Of a stretch of DNA of 64,000 bases, positions 34,270-42,888 are shown piece after piece. Numbering within the stretch: position 1 is the first letter of the stretch; each line of letters opens with the position of its first letter. The stretch spans positions 1 through 64,000 of the forward strand of contig JAFXHU010000015.1 of assembly GCA_017533565.1 (NCBI GenBank). Direction: 5' to 3'. The DNA comes from Clostridia bacterium. Its GTDB lineage: Bacteria > Bacillota > Clostridia > Oscillospirales > CAG-272. The notes under the pieces are model-generated. The model did no database searches, was not told the origin of the DNA, and worked only from the letters and a program-made list of their open reading frames with translations. The position numbers and the translations under genes were made by a program.

Positions 34270-34603
34270 CGACTACCTCCACCGTAACGGTAAGCGGCTC
34301 CGTGCCGAGCGATTCTCTTTCCTCGCCCATACCGTATTCCGCGGAAAGGATGAATTTCGTCATAGAGGCGTCCTGCTTCTTGCCAAGCGCGCTGTCAATA
34401 AGATAATCTCTTCGGATTTCGCTGCATTCCTCACAGGCACGTCTGAATTCCTTTTTCTGCTCCTTAAAGCACAATACGTCGGCGAGTGTAAGACCCGCTT
34501 CTCTTGCAAATTTCGAAAGGCTTGGCGCACCCATTCCCCCAAAATTGAGAAAGTAGGTGTAAAGCCTTCTCGGTAAATCCTTCGTGTACCTTGCCTTTTT
34601 CAT
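34256..34603 (-). CDS. terS: Phage terminase, small subunit, probable
   Basis: A 115-residue helical protein with an N-terminal basic start and a helix-turn-helix-like segment LSKFAREAGLTLADVLCFKEQKKEFRRACEEC near residues 28-60, followed by SALGKKQDASMTKFILSAEYGMGE, a segment common in small terminases. It sits before terL with overlapping ends. It would recognise the packaging site. It is the first gene of the cassette; its ribosome site AGGAGG lies just after a hairpin (34613-34640). Confidence 0.82.
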   Translation of the reverse strand: MKKARYTKDLPRRLYTYFLNFGGMGAPSLSKFAREAGLTLADVLCFKEQKKEFRRACEECSEIRRDYLIDSALGKKQDASMTKFILSAEYGMGEERESLGTEPLTVTVEVVGEEA

Positions 34604-34612
34604 TAAGTCCTC

Positions 34613-34645
34613 CTACACGGGGAAATCTCGAGCTTTCCCTCGTGT
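34613..34645 (-). promoter_or_regulatory. Hairpin immediately before the terS ribosome site
   Basis: On the minus strand CACGAGGGAAA pairs with TTTCCCCGTG around an 8-base loop; the next bases are TAGGAGG. The proximity to the ribosome site suggests control of entry into the whole virion operon. Confidence 0.45.
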
Positions 34646-35170
34646 GAGTCCATTTTACACGCCCAATTTCCGTTTGTAAGTATCAGAGCATTCCAAAATT
34701 CACCTCATTTTTCACTCCTTTCGTTGTAAGGACTGCACAAAAACCGAGGCAGGCTAACCCGAAAAAGCCCGAAAATAGCTCCGAAATTTGACACCTTTGG
34801 GGCACTTTTTTGACCCCCGAAAATTGAACGAAATCCCTTACGGTGCAAGGGTTTTCGGCGCGTTTTAGCAAAAAACGAAAATGCGAATTTGACACTTTTG
34901 AGAGCCAATTTTTGGTAAAAACGCACTTTTTTCAAAAAAATCGCAAAAAAAAATCCCCTTTCTTGCAAAAAGGGGGCGGCAAATCAAAATAAGAAGTCGG
35001 GGTAAAGCAAATGGCGGTTACGGCGGTAAAGCAAAATGAGAGTCCGAGGCAAGGTGAGGTGACGAACGGGGGTAATGCAGACAAAAGGAGGTGATGTCGG
35101 CAAATTTATGTAATGGCGGCAAAGGGAAAAAAGCGGTTAAAGCCTTTGCCCGTGCGCTTGATTTCGGCTT
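34646..35170. other. Long leader of the phage-like operon and flanking G-rich stretch
   Basis: No supported gene. On the minus strand 34980-34646 would be a ~330-base leader rich in A/T with a direct repeat AATTTGACAC (34785-34794 and 34886-34895); its complement GTGTCAAATT is the core of the dispersed motif. The plus-strand part 34990-35100 is purine-rich with repeated GGTAAAGCAAA. A frame with a strong ribosome site (AAAAGGAGG at 35084) opens at 35094 but runs into the rhamnosidase terminator and antisense to that gene, so it is not listed as a gene. Similar frames on the minus strand at 34683-34968 look non-coding. Confidence 0.45.
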
Positions 35171-35173
35171 TGG

Positions 35174-35211
35174 GGCAAAAAAAGAAGGGCAAACGGAAAA
35201 TCCGTCTGCCC
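35174..35211 (-). terminator. Terminator of the second GH78 gene
   Basis: On the minus strand GGGCAGACGGA and TCCGTTTGCCC form an 11-base stem (one mismatch) with a TTT loop, followed by TTCTTTTTTTG. Confidence 0.85.
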
Positions 35212-35232
35212 GGCTCTGTAAATATTGCGCTT

Positions 35233-37392
35233 TTATATTTCAATTACGTTTCTTCCGACCGAAAGTGGGATTGCTTCCTCTCCGTTTTTAAACACGCCCG
35301 AGATGCCCGCGGGGAGCGTTACTGTGACGGAGGTCCTTTCCTCGGTAAGGATTTCGACCTTGATTTTTTCGCCGTTGCCCGCCGTTATATAACCGCTTGC
35401 GTTTTTAACAGTGCCGATTGCGCGCGGCTCGATTATCACACGCCCGTAGCCGACGGAGTCCTCCGCCTGCCGTATTCCGAGAATGTAATCGAAAAGGAAT
35501 GCCGCCACAGCACCGAGCATCGGGTGGCAAAGCGAGCGCGAGGCGTCGCCCCAATATTCGGGAAGGGTAGTGCGCCCCTCCTTCATAAATCTGCCGAAGC
35601 CGTGGGGTGTGTCCGCGGTCATAAGCCTTACCGCTATGTCGCCCCTGCCGTTTTCGAACATAAGCCGAGTTACAAGCTCCGTGCCGAAAATTCCCGTATC
35701 GTAATATCCAAGCTCGTCATACCTTTCGATAAGCCTATTGAGCGTTCTTTCGTCACCGATGCCCATATCGACGGCAAATGCGTTTGCACCCTGTATTCCT
35801 CCGATAAAATTGCCGTCCCACGGATTCATATACGCGACGGTTGTTGCGCGTCTGCGGTACGCAATCCTTCTTTCAAGCTCGGGAATGTCCGCCTCCTTGC
35901 CGAGAAGCCGTGCGATTTCTATCATTTTTTGACAGGACTTTACGTAAAAGTAATTGTTTACGTAGGGTGCGGGAAGCGCAACGGGGTCGGGTGTTACCCA
36001 ATCGCCGAGACACCATTCACCCTCTCTGTCGCTTACGACAAGACCGTTTTCGGAATGGTCGTCAAGGTAGCGGAGATACTCCCACATCTGCGGATACATT
36101 TCCGCAACGGGCGAAATATCGCCAAAGCGGTTGTAAAACTCATATGGAACGGACACCATTGCCGAGCCCCAGCCGCCGGGACCTCCGCCCGCGTGCGTGT
36201 AGGGCGCGGTGTATTGCACGTGACCCGAAATCCTGTCCTGACAGTCGGAAATGTCGGTAAGCCACTTGCGGTAAAATCTCTCCGAATCCACCGTCAGCAT
36301 TGCCGCGTGCGCGCAAAGCTGTCCGTCACCCGTATATCCGCGACGCTCTATCTGCGGACAGTCGGAGGGCATTCCCGAGTGCATATTTATAAGCTGGGTG
36401 TGCATAAACAGCCTGTAAACATAGTTAAGCACCGTATTATCCGAGGTAAAGTCGGCGTTTTCGGCTACCTCCGAATAAACCTCGTCAAAGCGGATTATCT
36501 CCGCATTTCCCTTTACCCTTGCGTATCTTGCGCAAATCCAACCAAACTCGGGGCGGACGGTGCGACCCTCTCCGTCCGAGATAATATTGAACTTCTGCTC
36601 GTGCGCGTGGGTTTCGTCAATGTCGGTGCCGTCCTTTAGCACGTCCTCGGAGAAAAGGATTTCCACTCTCTCGCCGCACTCGGCATCAACCCTTACGAGC
36701 GGATAACACGTTGTGTTTATGCCGAAATCGTATATTTTGTATTCCTCGCACTCGTACGAAACGGTGGGGGAAAGACTGCGGTGTATTATATCGCGCGGAC
36801 AGTCGGTGGTACAGTATTCGCTCTCGCGAAGGTCTGCCTCCAAAACGACAGGTCTGCCCTCTCCACCAAAAGAGGGAAGCCGTGCCGATTTGTCGTCAAT
36901 GCGAAGGTCCTGGCACTCTCCCTTGTTGTAATGGTTGTCGGTTACGTGGGAGGGAATCCATCTCGCCTCCTCGGAGGACACAACCTCTCGCCCGTCGGCG
37001 AATTTAATGCGAAAGGCAACCTTTTTGTTTCCGTCGCCAAAGCTCTCCTCCCATATCGGCTTGTTGTACCAGCCGTTGCCGAGAAGCACCGATACCACGT
37101 TTTCACCCTCCGAAAGAAGGTGGGATATATTGAATTTTTCAACGTATACACGGTGGTGCAGTATTTCGCCCGACGGAAAGTCGTTTGCCTCGAAATCCGA
37201 CGCGAGGGGAAGACACTCGCTCTCGTGAACGCGCACCCCGTTAATATAAAGGATAAAAACTCCGAAGCCGAGGACGGCTATCTCCGCATCCTCTCCCGCC
37301 CTTGCATTAAAGCTTTGATAAACGAGAGGGATGTCAAGGTCGTTGCCCGTTCCTATCCATTTTGCCTTGCCGAAAAAATCCGAAAAATTCAT
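35233..37392 (-). CDS. Alpha-L-rhamnosidase, GH78 family, second gene
   Basis: 719 residues from ATG 37392, which has GGAG seven bases upstream; an in-frame ATG at 37404 provides that very GGAG and is less likely. Marks: LGFGVFILYINGVRV near 40, LLGNGWYNKPIWEE near 105, the family signature MHSGMPSDCPQIERRGYTGDGQLCAHAAML near 335, and ILGIRQAEDSVGYGRVIIEPR near the C-terminus. No signal peptide. It differs strongly from the 12.4-kb GH78 gene, so it is a distinct subfamily, not a recent duplicate, and probably has a different linkage or aglycone. Its terminator is at 35174-35211. Confidence 0.88.
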   Translation of the reverse strand: MNFSDFFGKAKWIGTGNDLDIPLVYQSFNARAGEDAEIAVLGFGVFILYINGVRVHESECLPLASDFEANDFPSGEILHHRVYVEKFNISHLLSEGENVVSVLLGNGWYNKPIWEESFGDGNKKVAFRIKFADGREVVSSEEARWIPSHVTDNHYNKGECQDLRIDDKSARLPSFGGEGRPVVLEADLRESEYCTTDCPRDIIHRSLSPTVSYECEEYKIYDFGINTTCYPLVRVDAECGERVEILFSEDVLKDGTDIDETHAHEQKFNIISDGEGRTVRPEFGWICARYARVKGNAEIIRFDEVYSEVAENADFTSDNTVLNYVYRLFMHTQLINMHSGMPSDCPQIERRGYTGDGQLCAHAAMLTVDSERFYRKWLTDISDCQDRISGHVQYTAPYTHAGGGPGGWGSAMVSVPYEFYNRFGDISPVAEMYPQMWEYLRYLDDHSENGLVVSDREGEWCLGDWVTPDPVALPAPYVNNYFYVKSCQKMIEIARLLGKEADIPELERRIAYRRRATTVAYMNPWDGNFIGGIQGANAFAVDMGIGDERTLNRLIERYDELGYYDTGIFGTELVTRLMFENGRGDIAVRLMTADTPHGFGRFMKEGRTTLPEYWGDASRSLCHPMLGAVAAFLFDYILGIRQAEDSVGYGRVIIEPRAIGTVKNASGYITAGNGEKIKVEILTEERTSVTVTLPAGISGVFKNGEEAIPLSVGRNVIEI

Positions 37393-37445
37393 AATATGCT
37401 CCATTCTGCCGCCGCGGCGGCTTTTTTTGCTTTAATTTTCCAAGC

Positions 37446-37583
37446 CTGTTTTGTTGTCTTTTAAGCTATTGCCGTTTTTGTCTGTGCTTTTACCTATGGT
37501 CTTTTTGTCTGTGCTTTTACCTATGGTCTTTTTGCCTGTATTTTTCAAATATTGCCGTTTTATGCCTGTGCTTTAATCCATTA
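37446..37583. repeat. 27-base tandem repeat with degenerate flanking units
   Basis: Two perfect 27-base units (37475-37501 and 37502-37528; each TTTTTGTCTGTGCTTTTACC plus TATGGTC) are flanked by degenerate units ending in ATTGCCG or ATTACCG, giving about five units. The last one overlaps the 3' end of the ABC-F gene. It fills the 37393-37572 gap. Confidence 0.85.
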
Positions 37584-39504
37584 CCGTTTCGTAAAGAAGG
37601 AGAAGCTCCTCCTCTATCTCGCTCTTGCGCCTGTCTATCTCCGCTGCGCGAAGGTAATCGGTTGCCGCGGGACCGAAAAGCTCTCGGTCAAGAGCCTCAA
37701 GCTCCGCCTCAAGCTCCGCGATTTTCTTTTCCGCGCGCTCACGCTTTTTCTCGTCGCTTCGGCGCTTTGCCGCCTCGCGCTTCTTTTCCTCGTATTCCGC
37801 CTTGGAGTAGGTTGCCCTTTTCTCCGCGATAACGGGTGCTACGCTCCTGTGCGCTCCGCGCTTTTCCATATATTCCGCGAAGGCATCGTCGTCGCTTTCG
37901 AGAATATAATCGCGCATACCCCTTTCCATCGCGGGGTCAAGCTCAATTATTCTCGTTGCAACTCTGTTTATAAAATATCTGTCGTGCGAAACCGCGATTA
38001 CCGTGCCCGGGAAGGCAATGAGCGCATCCTCGAGAGCCTCGCGCGAGCCGATGTCGAGGTGGTTGGTCGGCTCGTCCATCACGAGAAGGTTTACCTTCTT
38101 TAATATAAGCTTCGCAAGCGTAAGCCTCGCGCGCTCTCCGCCCGAAAGCTCCGATACCGATTTATCCATATCCTCCGCACCGAAAAGAAACAGGGCAAGC
38201 GTGCCGCGAAGCTCCGCGTCGGGTAGCGAGGGGTATTCGTCGCGCATCTCGGAAAACACGGTTTTTCCGTCGTGAAGTCCGCGGTTTTCCTGGTCGTAAT
38301 AGCCTATTTTGATATTATATCCGAGCGTGATTTTGCCCGCGGTCGGAACGAGCATAAAATTTATAAGACGCATAAGCGTTGACTTTCCGCAGCCGTTTGG
38401 ACCGAGAATCATTACGCGCTCGCCGCGCCTTACGAGAAAGGAAAGATTTGAAATAAGCGGACGCTGTCCGTATGAAAAGCAAAGCTCTTTTACCTCGCAA
38501 ACGTCGCCCGCGCTTTCCTCCTTCGCCATAAAGCTCATACGGATATCCTTCGGTGCCTTTGGCGCAAGCTCTACCTTTTCCATTCTCGCAAGCTGCTTTT
38601 CCTTTGAGCGTATCGTCACGAAATTATGCTCTCTGTTGCACCTGCGCTGAAATTCTATATTCGCGCGGATTTTCGCAATCTGCTTTTGCTGCTCCTTGTA
38701 CCGCTTTTCAAGGCTTGCCGCCTCCGCCATCTGCTGGTCCTTGCATTTTGAGTAGGAGCCGTTATACATTCTCGCTACCCCGTATTGAAGGTGAAGCGTC
38801 TTTTCTGTCGTGCGGTCAAGGAAATATCTGTCGTGCGAAATTATAAGCACGGTTTTTTTGTAGCTTGCAATATATCCCTCCAGCCATTCGAGCGCATCGA
38901 CGTCAAGGTGGTTGGTCGGCTCGTCGAGCATAAGTATATCAGGCTCTGTTGCAAGAAGCCGCGCAAGGGCGAGGCGCGTGTACTGTCCACCCGAAAGCGT
39001 GCGGATTTCGCGCTCTATCATCTCCGCATCAAAGCCGAGGCGCAAAAGCATTCCGCGACAGCGGGAGCGAAATTCAAGACCGCCGCCCGCCGAAAACTCT
39101 CGGTTTTGCTCGTTAAGCCTGTCGGTAAGGCGTGCAATTTCCCCTTGGTCGCCGTTACGCGCCGCAAGCGAGAGAAGCTCCTCCGTCCTTGCGATTTCCT
39201 TTTCAAGAGAAAGCAGGGCGGGGAATGCCGTAAACATATATTCAAGACAGGAAAGCCCCGCGGGAAGCGCGGTAAGGCTCGGGTTTTGCTCGAGCATACC
39301 CACCGTGTGACCCTTTTGAATGTAAACCGCGCCCGAGTCGGGCTCGCTCACCCCTGCCAAAATTTTGAAAAGCGAGGTTTTTCCCGCACCGTTTACGCCG
39401 ATGATGCCGACTCTGTCCCCGTCGTTGACCGAAAAGGATATGTCCTTTAAAATTACGTCCGTGCCGAAGGCGAGATTGATTTTTTCGGTTGAAAGAGCTA
39501 TCAT
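37573..39504 (-). CDS. ABC-F family ATPase (Uup/EttA-like)
   Basis: 643 residues with two ABC domains and no membrane segments. Domain 1: Walker A GVNGAGKTSLFK near 38, signature LSGGQYTRLALARLL and Walker B ILMLDEPTNHLDVDALEWLE near 180. A linker with charged helix (SKCKDQQMAEAASLEKRYKEQQKQ) follows. Domain 2: GPNGCGKSTLMR near 370 and LSGGERARLTLAKLILKKVNLLVMDEPTNHLD near 460. The C-terminal ~90 residues are a Lys/Glu coiled coil (EEKKREAAKRRSDEKKRERAEKKIAELEAELEAL) as in Uup. ABC-F proteins act on the ribosomal E site. Whether it is housekeeping or antibiotic-protective cannot be told. It has its own promoter. Confidence 0.92.
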   Translation of the reverse strand: MIALSTEKINLAFGTDVILKDISFSVNDGDRVGIIGVNGAGKTSLFKILAGVSEPDSGAVYIQKGHTVGMLEQNPSLTALPAGLSCLEYMFTAFPALLSLEKEIARTEELLSLAARNGDQGEIARLTDRLNEQNREFSAGGGLEFRSRCRGMLLRLGFDAEMIEREIRTLSGGQYTRLALARLLATEPDILMLDEPTNHLDVDALEWLEGYIASYKKTVLIISHDRYFLDRTTEKTLHLQYGVARMYNGSYSKCKDQQMAEAASLEKRYKEQQKQIAKIRANIEFQRRCNREHNFVTIRSKEKQLARMEKVELAPKAPKDIRMSFMAKEESAGDVCEVKELCFSYGQRPLISNLSFLVRRGERVMILGPNGCGKSTLMRLINFMLVPTAGKITLGYNIKIGYYDQENRGLHDGKTVFSEMRDEYPSLPDAELRGTLALFLFGAEDMDKSVSELSGGERARLTLAKLILKKVNLLVMDEPTNHLDIGSREALEDALIAFPGTVIAVSHDRYFINRVATRIIELDPAMERGMRDYILESDDDAFAEYMEKRGAHRSVAPVIAEKRATYSKAEYEEKKREAAKRRSDEKKRERAEKKIAELEAELEALDRELFGPAATDYLRAAEIDRRKSEIEEELLLLYETVMD

Positions 39505-39568
39505 ATCCGCCCTCCTTTTAAATTAAGACTAAAGGTAAATAAACTAAAATAAGCAAATACCAATTGAT

Positions 39569-39597
39569 ATTTTAGCATTTTGAGACTTATTTGTCAA
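39569..39597 (-). promoter_or_regulatory. Promoter for the ABC-F gene
   Basis: Minus strand TTGACA (39597-39592), 17-base spacer, ATGC then TAAAAT (39574-39569). Confidence 0.8.
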
Positions 39598-39930
39598 GAA
39601 ACGAATAAATTTTGAATTTATGAATAAATATTCATTGCATAAACAGTCACAATATGCACTTTTAAACGGAAAAATGTACAAAAATCGCGAAAAAGCGGAG
39701 CAAACAACTCGGTTTCGGAGGGAAAAACGTTACAACCGACCCCAAGCTTGAGTAATATATTCAATGAATATTCATAGTATCGTACAAAATATTTTCCGCA
39801 AAAATATCTAAAATTAAATGAAGAAATCGGGTAAAAGCCGCCTTGGGCGGAAATGAGAGGGGCTAATAATTGATTTTGATGCAGCTGTGTTTGTTAAATA
39901 TGCACAAAAACCACCCACGCAACTCCCTTT
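39598..39930. promoter_or_regulatory. Upstream control region with two additional ATGAAT-type palindromes
   Basis: This gene-free stretch holds ATGAATAAATATTCAT (39620-39635), a close match to an ARG-box palindrome, and ATGAATATTCAT (39764-39775). They lie 311 and 167 bases upstream of the tandem boxes at 39931. No open frame is convincing. They may be auxiliary ArgR sites or control the divergent ABC-F gene. Confidence 0.45.
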
Positions 39931-39967
39931 ATGAATAAAAATGCAACAAAAATGAATTTTATTGCAA
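39931..39967 (+). promoter_or_regulatory. Tandem ARG boxes (ArgR/AhrC operator)
   Basis: ATGAATAAAAATGCAA (39931-39946) agrees completely with the core of the AhrC consensus known from Bacillus subtilis (CATGAATAAAAATKCAAK), and ATGAATTTTATTGCAA (39952-39967) is a second copy. Their start-to-start distance is 21 bases, two helical turns, the spacing typical of paired ARG boxes bound by one ArgR hexamer. They end seven bases before the -35 element. Confidence 0.82.
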
Positions 39968-39974
39968 AAAAGTA

Positions 39975-40003
39975 TTGACTTTGCGAAAAAGCGGGAGTAT
40001 AAT
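39975..40003 (+). promoter_or_regulatory. Promoter of the amino-acid importer operon
   Basis: TTGACT (39975-39980), 17-base spacer, TATAAT (39998-40003), just downstream of the tandem ARG boxes. Confidence 0.85.
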
Positions 40004-40055
40004 TATGCCATAACAAAAAAACCACGCGGCACCGCCGCAGAAAGAAGAAACCAAA

Positions 40056-40958
40056 ATGAAAAAGATTATTTCGCTTATACTTGTTGCCGTGCTTGCACTT
40101 TTTGCACTCTGCTCCTGCAAGAAAACCTCGGAGGATACTCCCTCCGCCGCATACGATAAGGCAATGCAGGCTATCGGCTACAACGCCGACGACTATACCG
40201 AAACTCTCACCGTTGCAATCTCTCCCGACTTTGCACCTATGGAGTTCTACGACACTGCAAAGGATACCATCGTCGGCTTCGACGTTCTTCTCGCAACCTT
40301 CCTTGCGAAGGAGCTTGGTATGAAGCTCGTGCTTGACCCGATGTCCTTCGACGCTTGTATGGCTGCCGTTTCCTCGGGAAATGCCGACCTTGCTATTTCG
40401 GGCTTCTCCTGGACCGCAGACCGTGCGGAAACCTTCCTTATCTCCGACTATTACGTAGCGGGAGAGAATGAAACCGAGCAAATTCTTATCACCACCGCCG
40501 ACAACAAGGACACCTTCACCGCGGGCAAGACCGACTTCTCGGGACTTAAAATCGGTGCGCAGGGCGGCTCCTTGCAGGAGCTTCTCGTAAAGGAGCAGCT
40601 CGTTACGAAGGGCGCAACCCTGGAGCTTTTCGACAACATCAACACCGCGGCTACCGCCCTTGCTACCGGAGATATCGACGCTCTTGCGGTTGCTTACGGT
40701 AACGGCGAGGCTCTTGCAAACGATACTATCGTTCTTTCCGACTACTACTTTGAGGTGGACGAAAAGTACAAGAACAACGTCGTTCTTCTCAACAAGGAGG
40801 ATGCGGAGCTTCTTGAGGCAGTAAATACCGCGCTTGCAAAGGCAATGGATGCAAACCTTTACGACCCCTGGTACGAGGCTTGCCAGATTTACGCAGAGGT
40901 AAAGACCGCCGACGAGCTTGGCTATGACGACGAGGGTAACAAGATTACCGAGGAATAA
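40056..40958 (+). CDS. Amino-acid ABC transporter substrate-binding lipoprotein
   Basis: 300 residues: lipoprotein signal ending LFALCSC with Cys near residue 20, then a family-3 periplasmic-binding fold: LTVAISPDFAPMEFYDTAKDTIVGFDVLLATFLAKELG near 50, the MSFDACMAAVSSGNADLAISGFSWTADRAE region near 95, and IGAQGGSLQELLVKEQ near 165. It is tethered outside the membrane and delivers a polar amino acid to the permease. The ARG boxes ahead point to arginine or a related basic amino acid; the family itself cannot tell this. It is followed by a hairpin and then the permease and ATPase. Confidence 0.92.
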   Translation: MKKIISLILVAVLALFALCSCKKTSEDTPSAAYDKAMQAIGYNADDYTETLTVAISPDFAPMEFYDTAKDTIVGFDVLLATFLAKELGMKLVLDPMSFDACMAAVSSGNADLAISGFSWTADRAETFLISDYYVAGENETEQILITTADNKDTFTAGKTDFSGLKIGAQGGSLQELLVKEQLVTKGATLELFDNINTAATALATGDIDALAVAYGNGEALANDTIVLSDYYFEVDEKYKNNVVLLNKEDAELLEAVNTALAKAMDANLYDPWYEACQIYAEVKTADELGYDDEGNKITEE

Positions 40959-40963
40959 ATAAA

Positions 40964-41000
40964 GTGCCGCCGCACCTCCTTTGGGGAGTTACGGCGGCAC
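40964..41000 (+). terminator. Intercistronic hairpin after the binding protein
   Basis: Arms GTGCCGCCG (40964-40972) and CGGCGGCAC (40992-41000) with an inner CTCC/GGGA pair, no T-run. Such hairpins usually stabilise the binding-protein message so it exceeds the permease. Confidence 0.65.
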
Positions 41001-41037
41001 GCGTTGCGTAAAAAACTGAATTTAAACGGAGAAAAAT

Positions 41038-41730
41038 ATGTATTTAATCACTCTTGCGGAGGATATGGGCAAGATTTTTGTCAAGTACTGGGATATGTTT
41101 TTGATAAAGGGCTTGAGTGCTACTATCCTCCTCTCGCTGCTTACCGTGGTTTGCGGTACGCTTCTCGGGGCAATTTTTGCCGTAATAAAAATAAGCAGGG
41201 TAAAGGCGTTGAGCTGGATAATCAGCGCAGTTGTGGAGGTTATTCGCGGCACGCCGATGCTTTTACAGCTTTACATAAGCACCTTTCTTATCCCGGTTAT
41301 AGTTCCCGCAATGAACGAGCTTGAAAACAAGAAGCTCATTTGTATTGCTCTAACGCTCATTCTCAACAGCGCGGCGTACGTTTCGGAGATTATTCGCTCG
41401 GGTATAGAGGCGGTTGATAAGGGACAAAGCGAGGCGGCACGAAGCCTTGGACTTACGTCAAGGACCGCGATGCTGCAAATCGTATTTCCACAGGCGATAA
41501 AGAATATCCTTCCCGCCCTCGGTAACGAGTTTATCACCGTTATAAAGGAAACCTCGCTTGCCTCCACCTTCTACGTTGGTGAGCTTATGACACAGTATCA
41601 CAAGATTGTCGGAACAACCCACAATCCGTTGCCTATTCTTATGATAATAGGTATCATTTATTTCGTTTTGAACTTTGTTCTTTCAAAGGGACTTGGCGTG
41701 TTTGAAAGGAGGATGAAGGCAAGTGCATAA
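41038..41730 (+). CDS. Amino-acid ABC transporter permease (HisMQ family)
   Basis: 230 residues with about five membrane helices. The family signature is present: [30 protein letters not shown] near 55 and the coupling (EAA) loop [52 protein letters not shown] near 115-165. It forms the homodimeric channel of the importer. Its stop overlaps the ATPase start by eight bases. Confidence 0.93.
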   Translation: MYLITLAEDMGKIFVKYWDMFLIKGLSATILLSLLTVVCGTLLGAIFAVIKISRVKALSWIISAVVEVIRGTPMLLQLYISTFLIPVIVPAMNELENKKLICIALTLILNSAAYVSEIIRSGIEAVDKGQSEAARSLGLTSRTAMLQIVFPQAIKNILPALGNEFITVIKETSLASTFYVGELMTQYHKIVGTTHNPLPILMIIGIIYFVLNFVLSKGLGVFERRMKASA

Positions 41731-42664
41731 TTCCGAAAACATCATCGAAATAAAGGGACTTTATAAATCCTTCGGAAAGCTTGAGGTCCTAAAGGGCGTT
41801 TCCACCGAAATTAAAAAGGGAGAGGTCGTTGCGGTTATCGGAGCGTCAGGCTCGGGCAAATCCACCATACTGCGCTGTATGAACCTTCTCGAAGCTCCGA
41901 CCTTCGGAGAGGTTTGGATGCAGGGACAGCTTCTCACTCCCGTTGACCCGTACCTCCACCCCGAGGTAATTGGACTGTCAAACACCTACAAACGGCTGAT
42001 TGCGGGCGGACTTTCCCACGCCGAAGCTATTGCACAGATAAAGTCGGAGGACCTTCTCAACGAGAAATTCGCCGTTGCGGAGGGAAAGGCATACAAGGCA
42101 AAGATTAAAGAAATTTACAAGGAAAATCACATTGATATAAACCTCGCCCGCCAGAAAATGGGAATGGTTTTCCAGCAGTTTAATCTCTTTAATAACAAAA
42201 CCGTATTGGATAACATAACTCTCGCTCCGCTTAAAACGGGACTTTACGGCGGGACGAAGGCGGAGGCAAAGGCTGTGGCGCAAAAGCGCGCGCTTGAGCT
42301 TCTCGAGCGTATAGGACTTGCCGAAAAGGCGGACTCCTATCCCTCCACCCTTTCGGGCGGACAAAAGCAGAGAATTGCCATAGTGCGCGCACTCGCAATG
42401 AACCCCGACGTCATACTTTTCGACGAGCCGACGAGCGCACTCGACCCCGAAATGGTAGGAGAGGTGCTTGACCTTATGAAGCGGCTTGCCAACGAGGGAA
42501 TGACGATGGTTATCGTTACCCACGAAATGGGCTTCGCACGCGAGGTGGCGGATAGAATTATCTTCGTTGACGAGGGCGTTATAGCGGAGCAGGGCACTCC
42601 CGCCGAGGTTTTTGGCAATCCCCAAAATCCGCGTCTTAAGGAATTTCTTTCAAAGGTTTTGTAA
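41723..42664 (+). CDS. Amino-acid ABC transporter ATP-binding protein with an internal insert
   Basis: 313 residues, GTG start. Walker [13 protein letters not shown] near 36, Q-loop [20 protein letters not shown] near 145, signature [17 protein letters not shown] near 210, Walker [15 protein letters not shown], and [17 protein letters not shown]. The usual polar-amino-acid ATPase is ~240 residues; the excess is a ~70-residue, mainly helical insert between the Walker A strand region and the Q-loop ([34 protein letters not shown] ... [14 protein letters not shown]). All catalytic motifs are intact. The insert may contact the permease or a regulator. Confidence 0.93.
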   Translation: MHNSENIIEIKGLYKSFGKLEVLKGVSTEIKKGEVVAVIGASGSGKSTILRCMNLLEAPTFGEVWMQGQLLTPVDPYLHPEVIGLSNTYKRLIAGGLSHAEAIAQIKSEDLLNEKFAVAEGKAYKAKIKEIYKENHIDINLARQKMGMVFQQFNLFNNKTVLDNITLAPLKTGLYGGTKAEAKAVAQKRALELLERIGLAEKADSYPSTLSGGQKQRIAIVRALAMNPDVILFDEPTSALDPEMVGEVLDLMKRLANEGMTMVIVTHEMGFAREVADRIIFVDEGVIAEQGTPAEVFGNPQNPRLKEFLSKVL

Positions 42665-42731
42665 ACCGCCAAAGCCCGCGGCTTTTCGGGCTTTTAAGGC
42701 TTTATTAACCGCCAAAGCCGGCGGATTATTG

Positions 42732-42761
42732 AAGGACGGCAATTGCTTGCCGTCCTTTTTT
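42732..42761 (+). terminator. Terminator of the importer operon
   Basis: 11-bp stem AAGGACGGCAA/TTGCCGTCCTT with a TTGC loop, then TTTT. Just before it AACCGCCAAAGCC occurs twice (42664 and 42709). Confidence 0.85.
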
Positions 42762-42827
42762 GTGCGAAATATATTGATTTAATAAAGGAAAAAGTCAAAA
42801 TAGTGCTACTTTTTCACAAAATAGATA

Positions 42828-42856
42828 TTGAAAAGGCAAAACCGCTTATGTATAAT
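42828..42856 (+). promoter_or_regulatory. Promoter for the Gfo/Idh/MocA gene
   Basis: TTGAAA (42828-42833), 17-base spacer ending TATG, TATAAT (42851-42856), 33 bases before the start. Confidence 0.75.
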
Positions 42857-42888
42857 GAATTTAGAAATATTTTATTTTGGAGGCTTAT

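Noticed and set aside
34683-34968. Minus-strand frames of 70-87 codons before terS
   Set aside because: Low-complexity Phe/Lys-rich translations of an AT-rich leader without ribosome sites.
22020-35232. Attachment sites flanking the phage-like cassette
   Set aside because: I compared both flanks by eye and found no shared direct repeat beyond the short dispersed motif, and no tRNA.
35091-35291. 66-codon frame with a strong AAAAGGAGG site
   Set aside because: It runs through the terminator of the opposite-strand rhamnosidase and into that gene antisense; composition fits chance.
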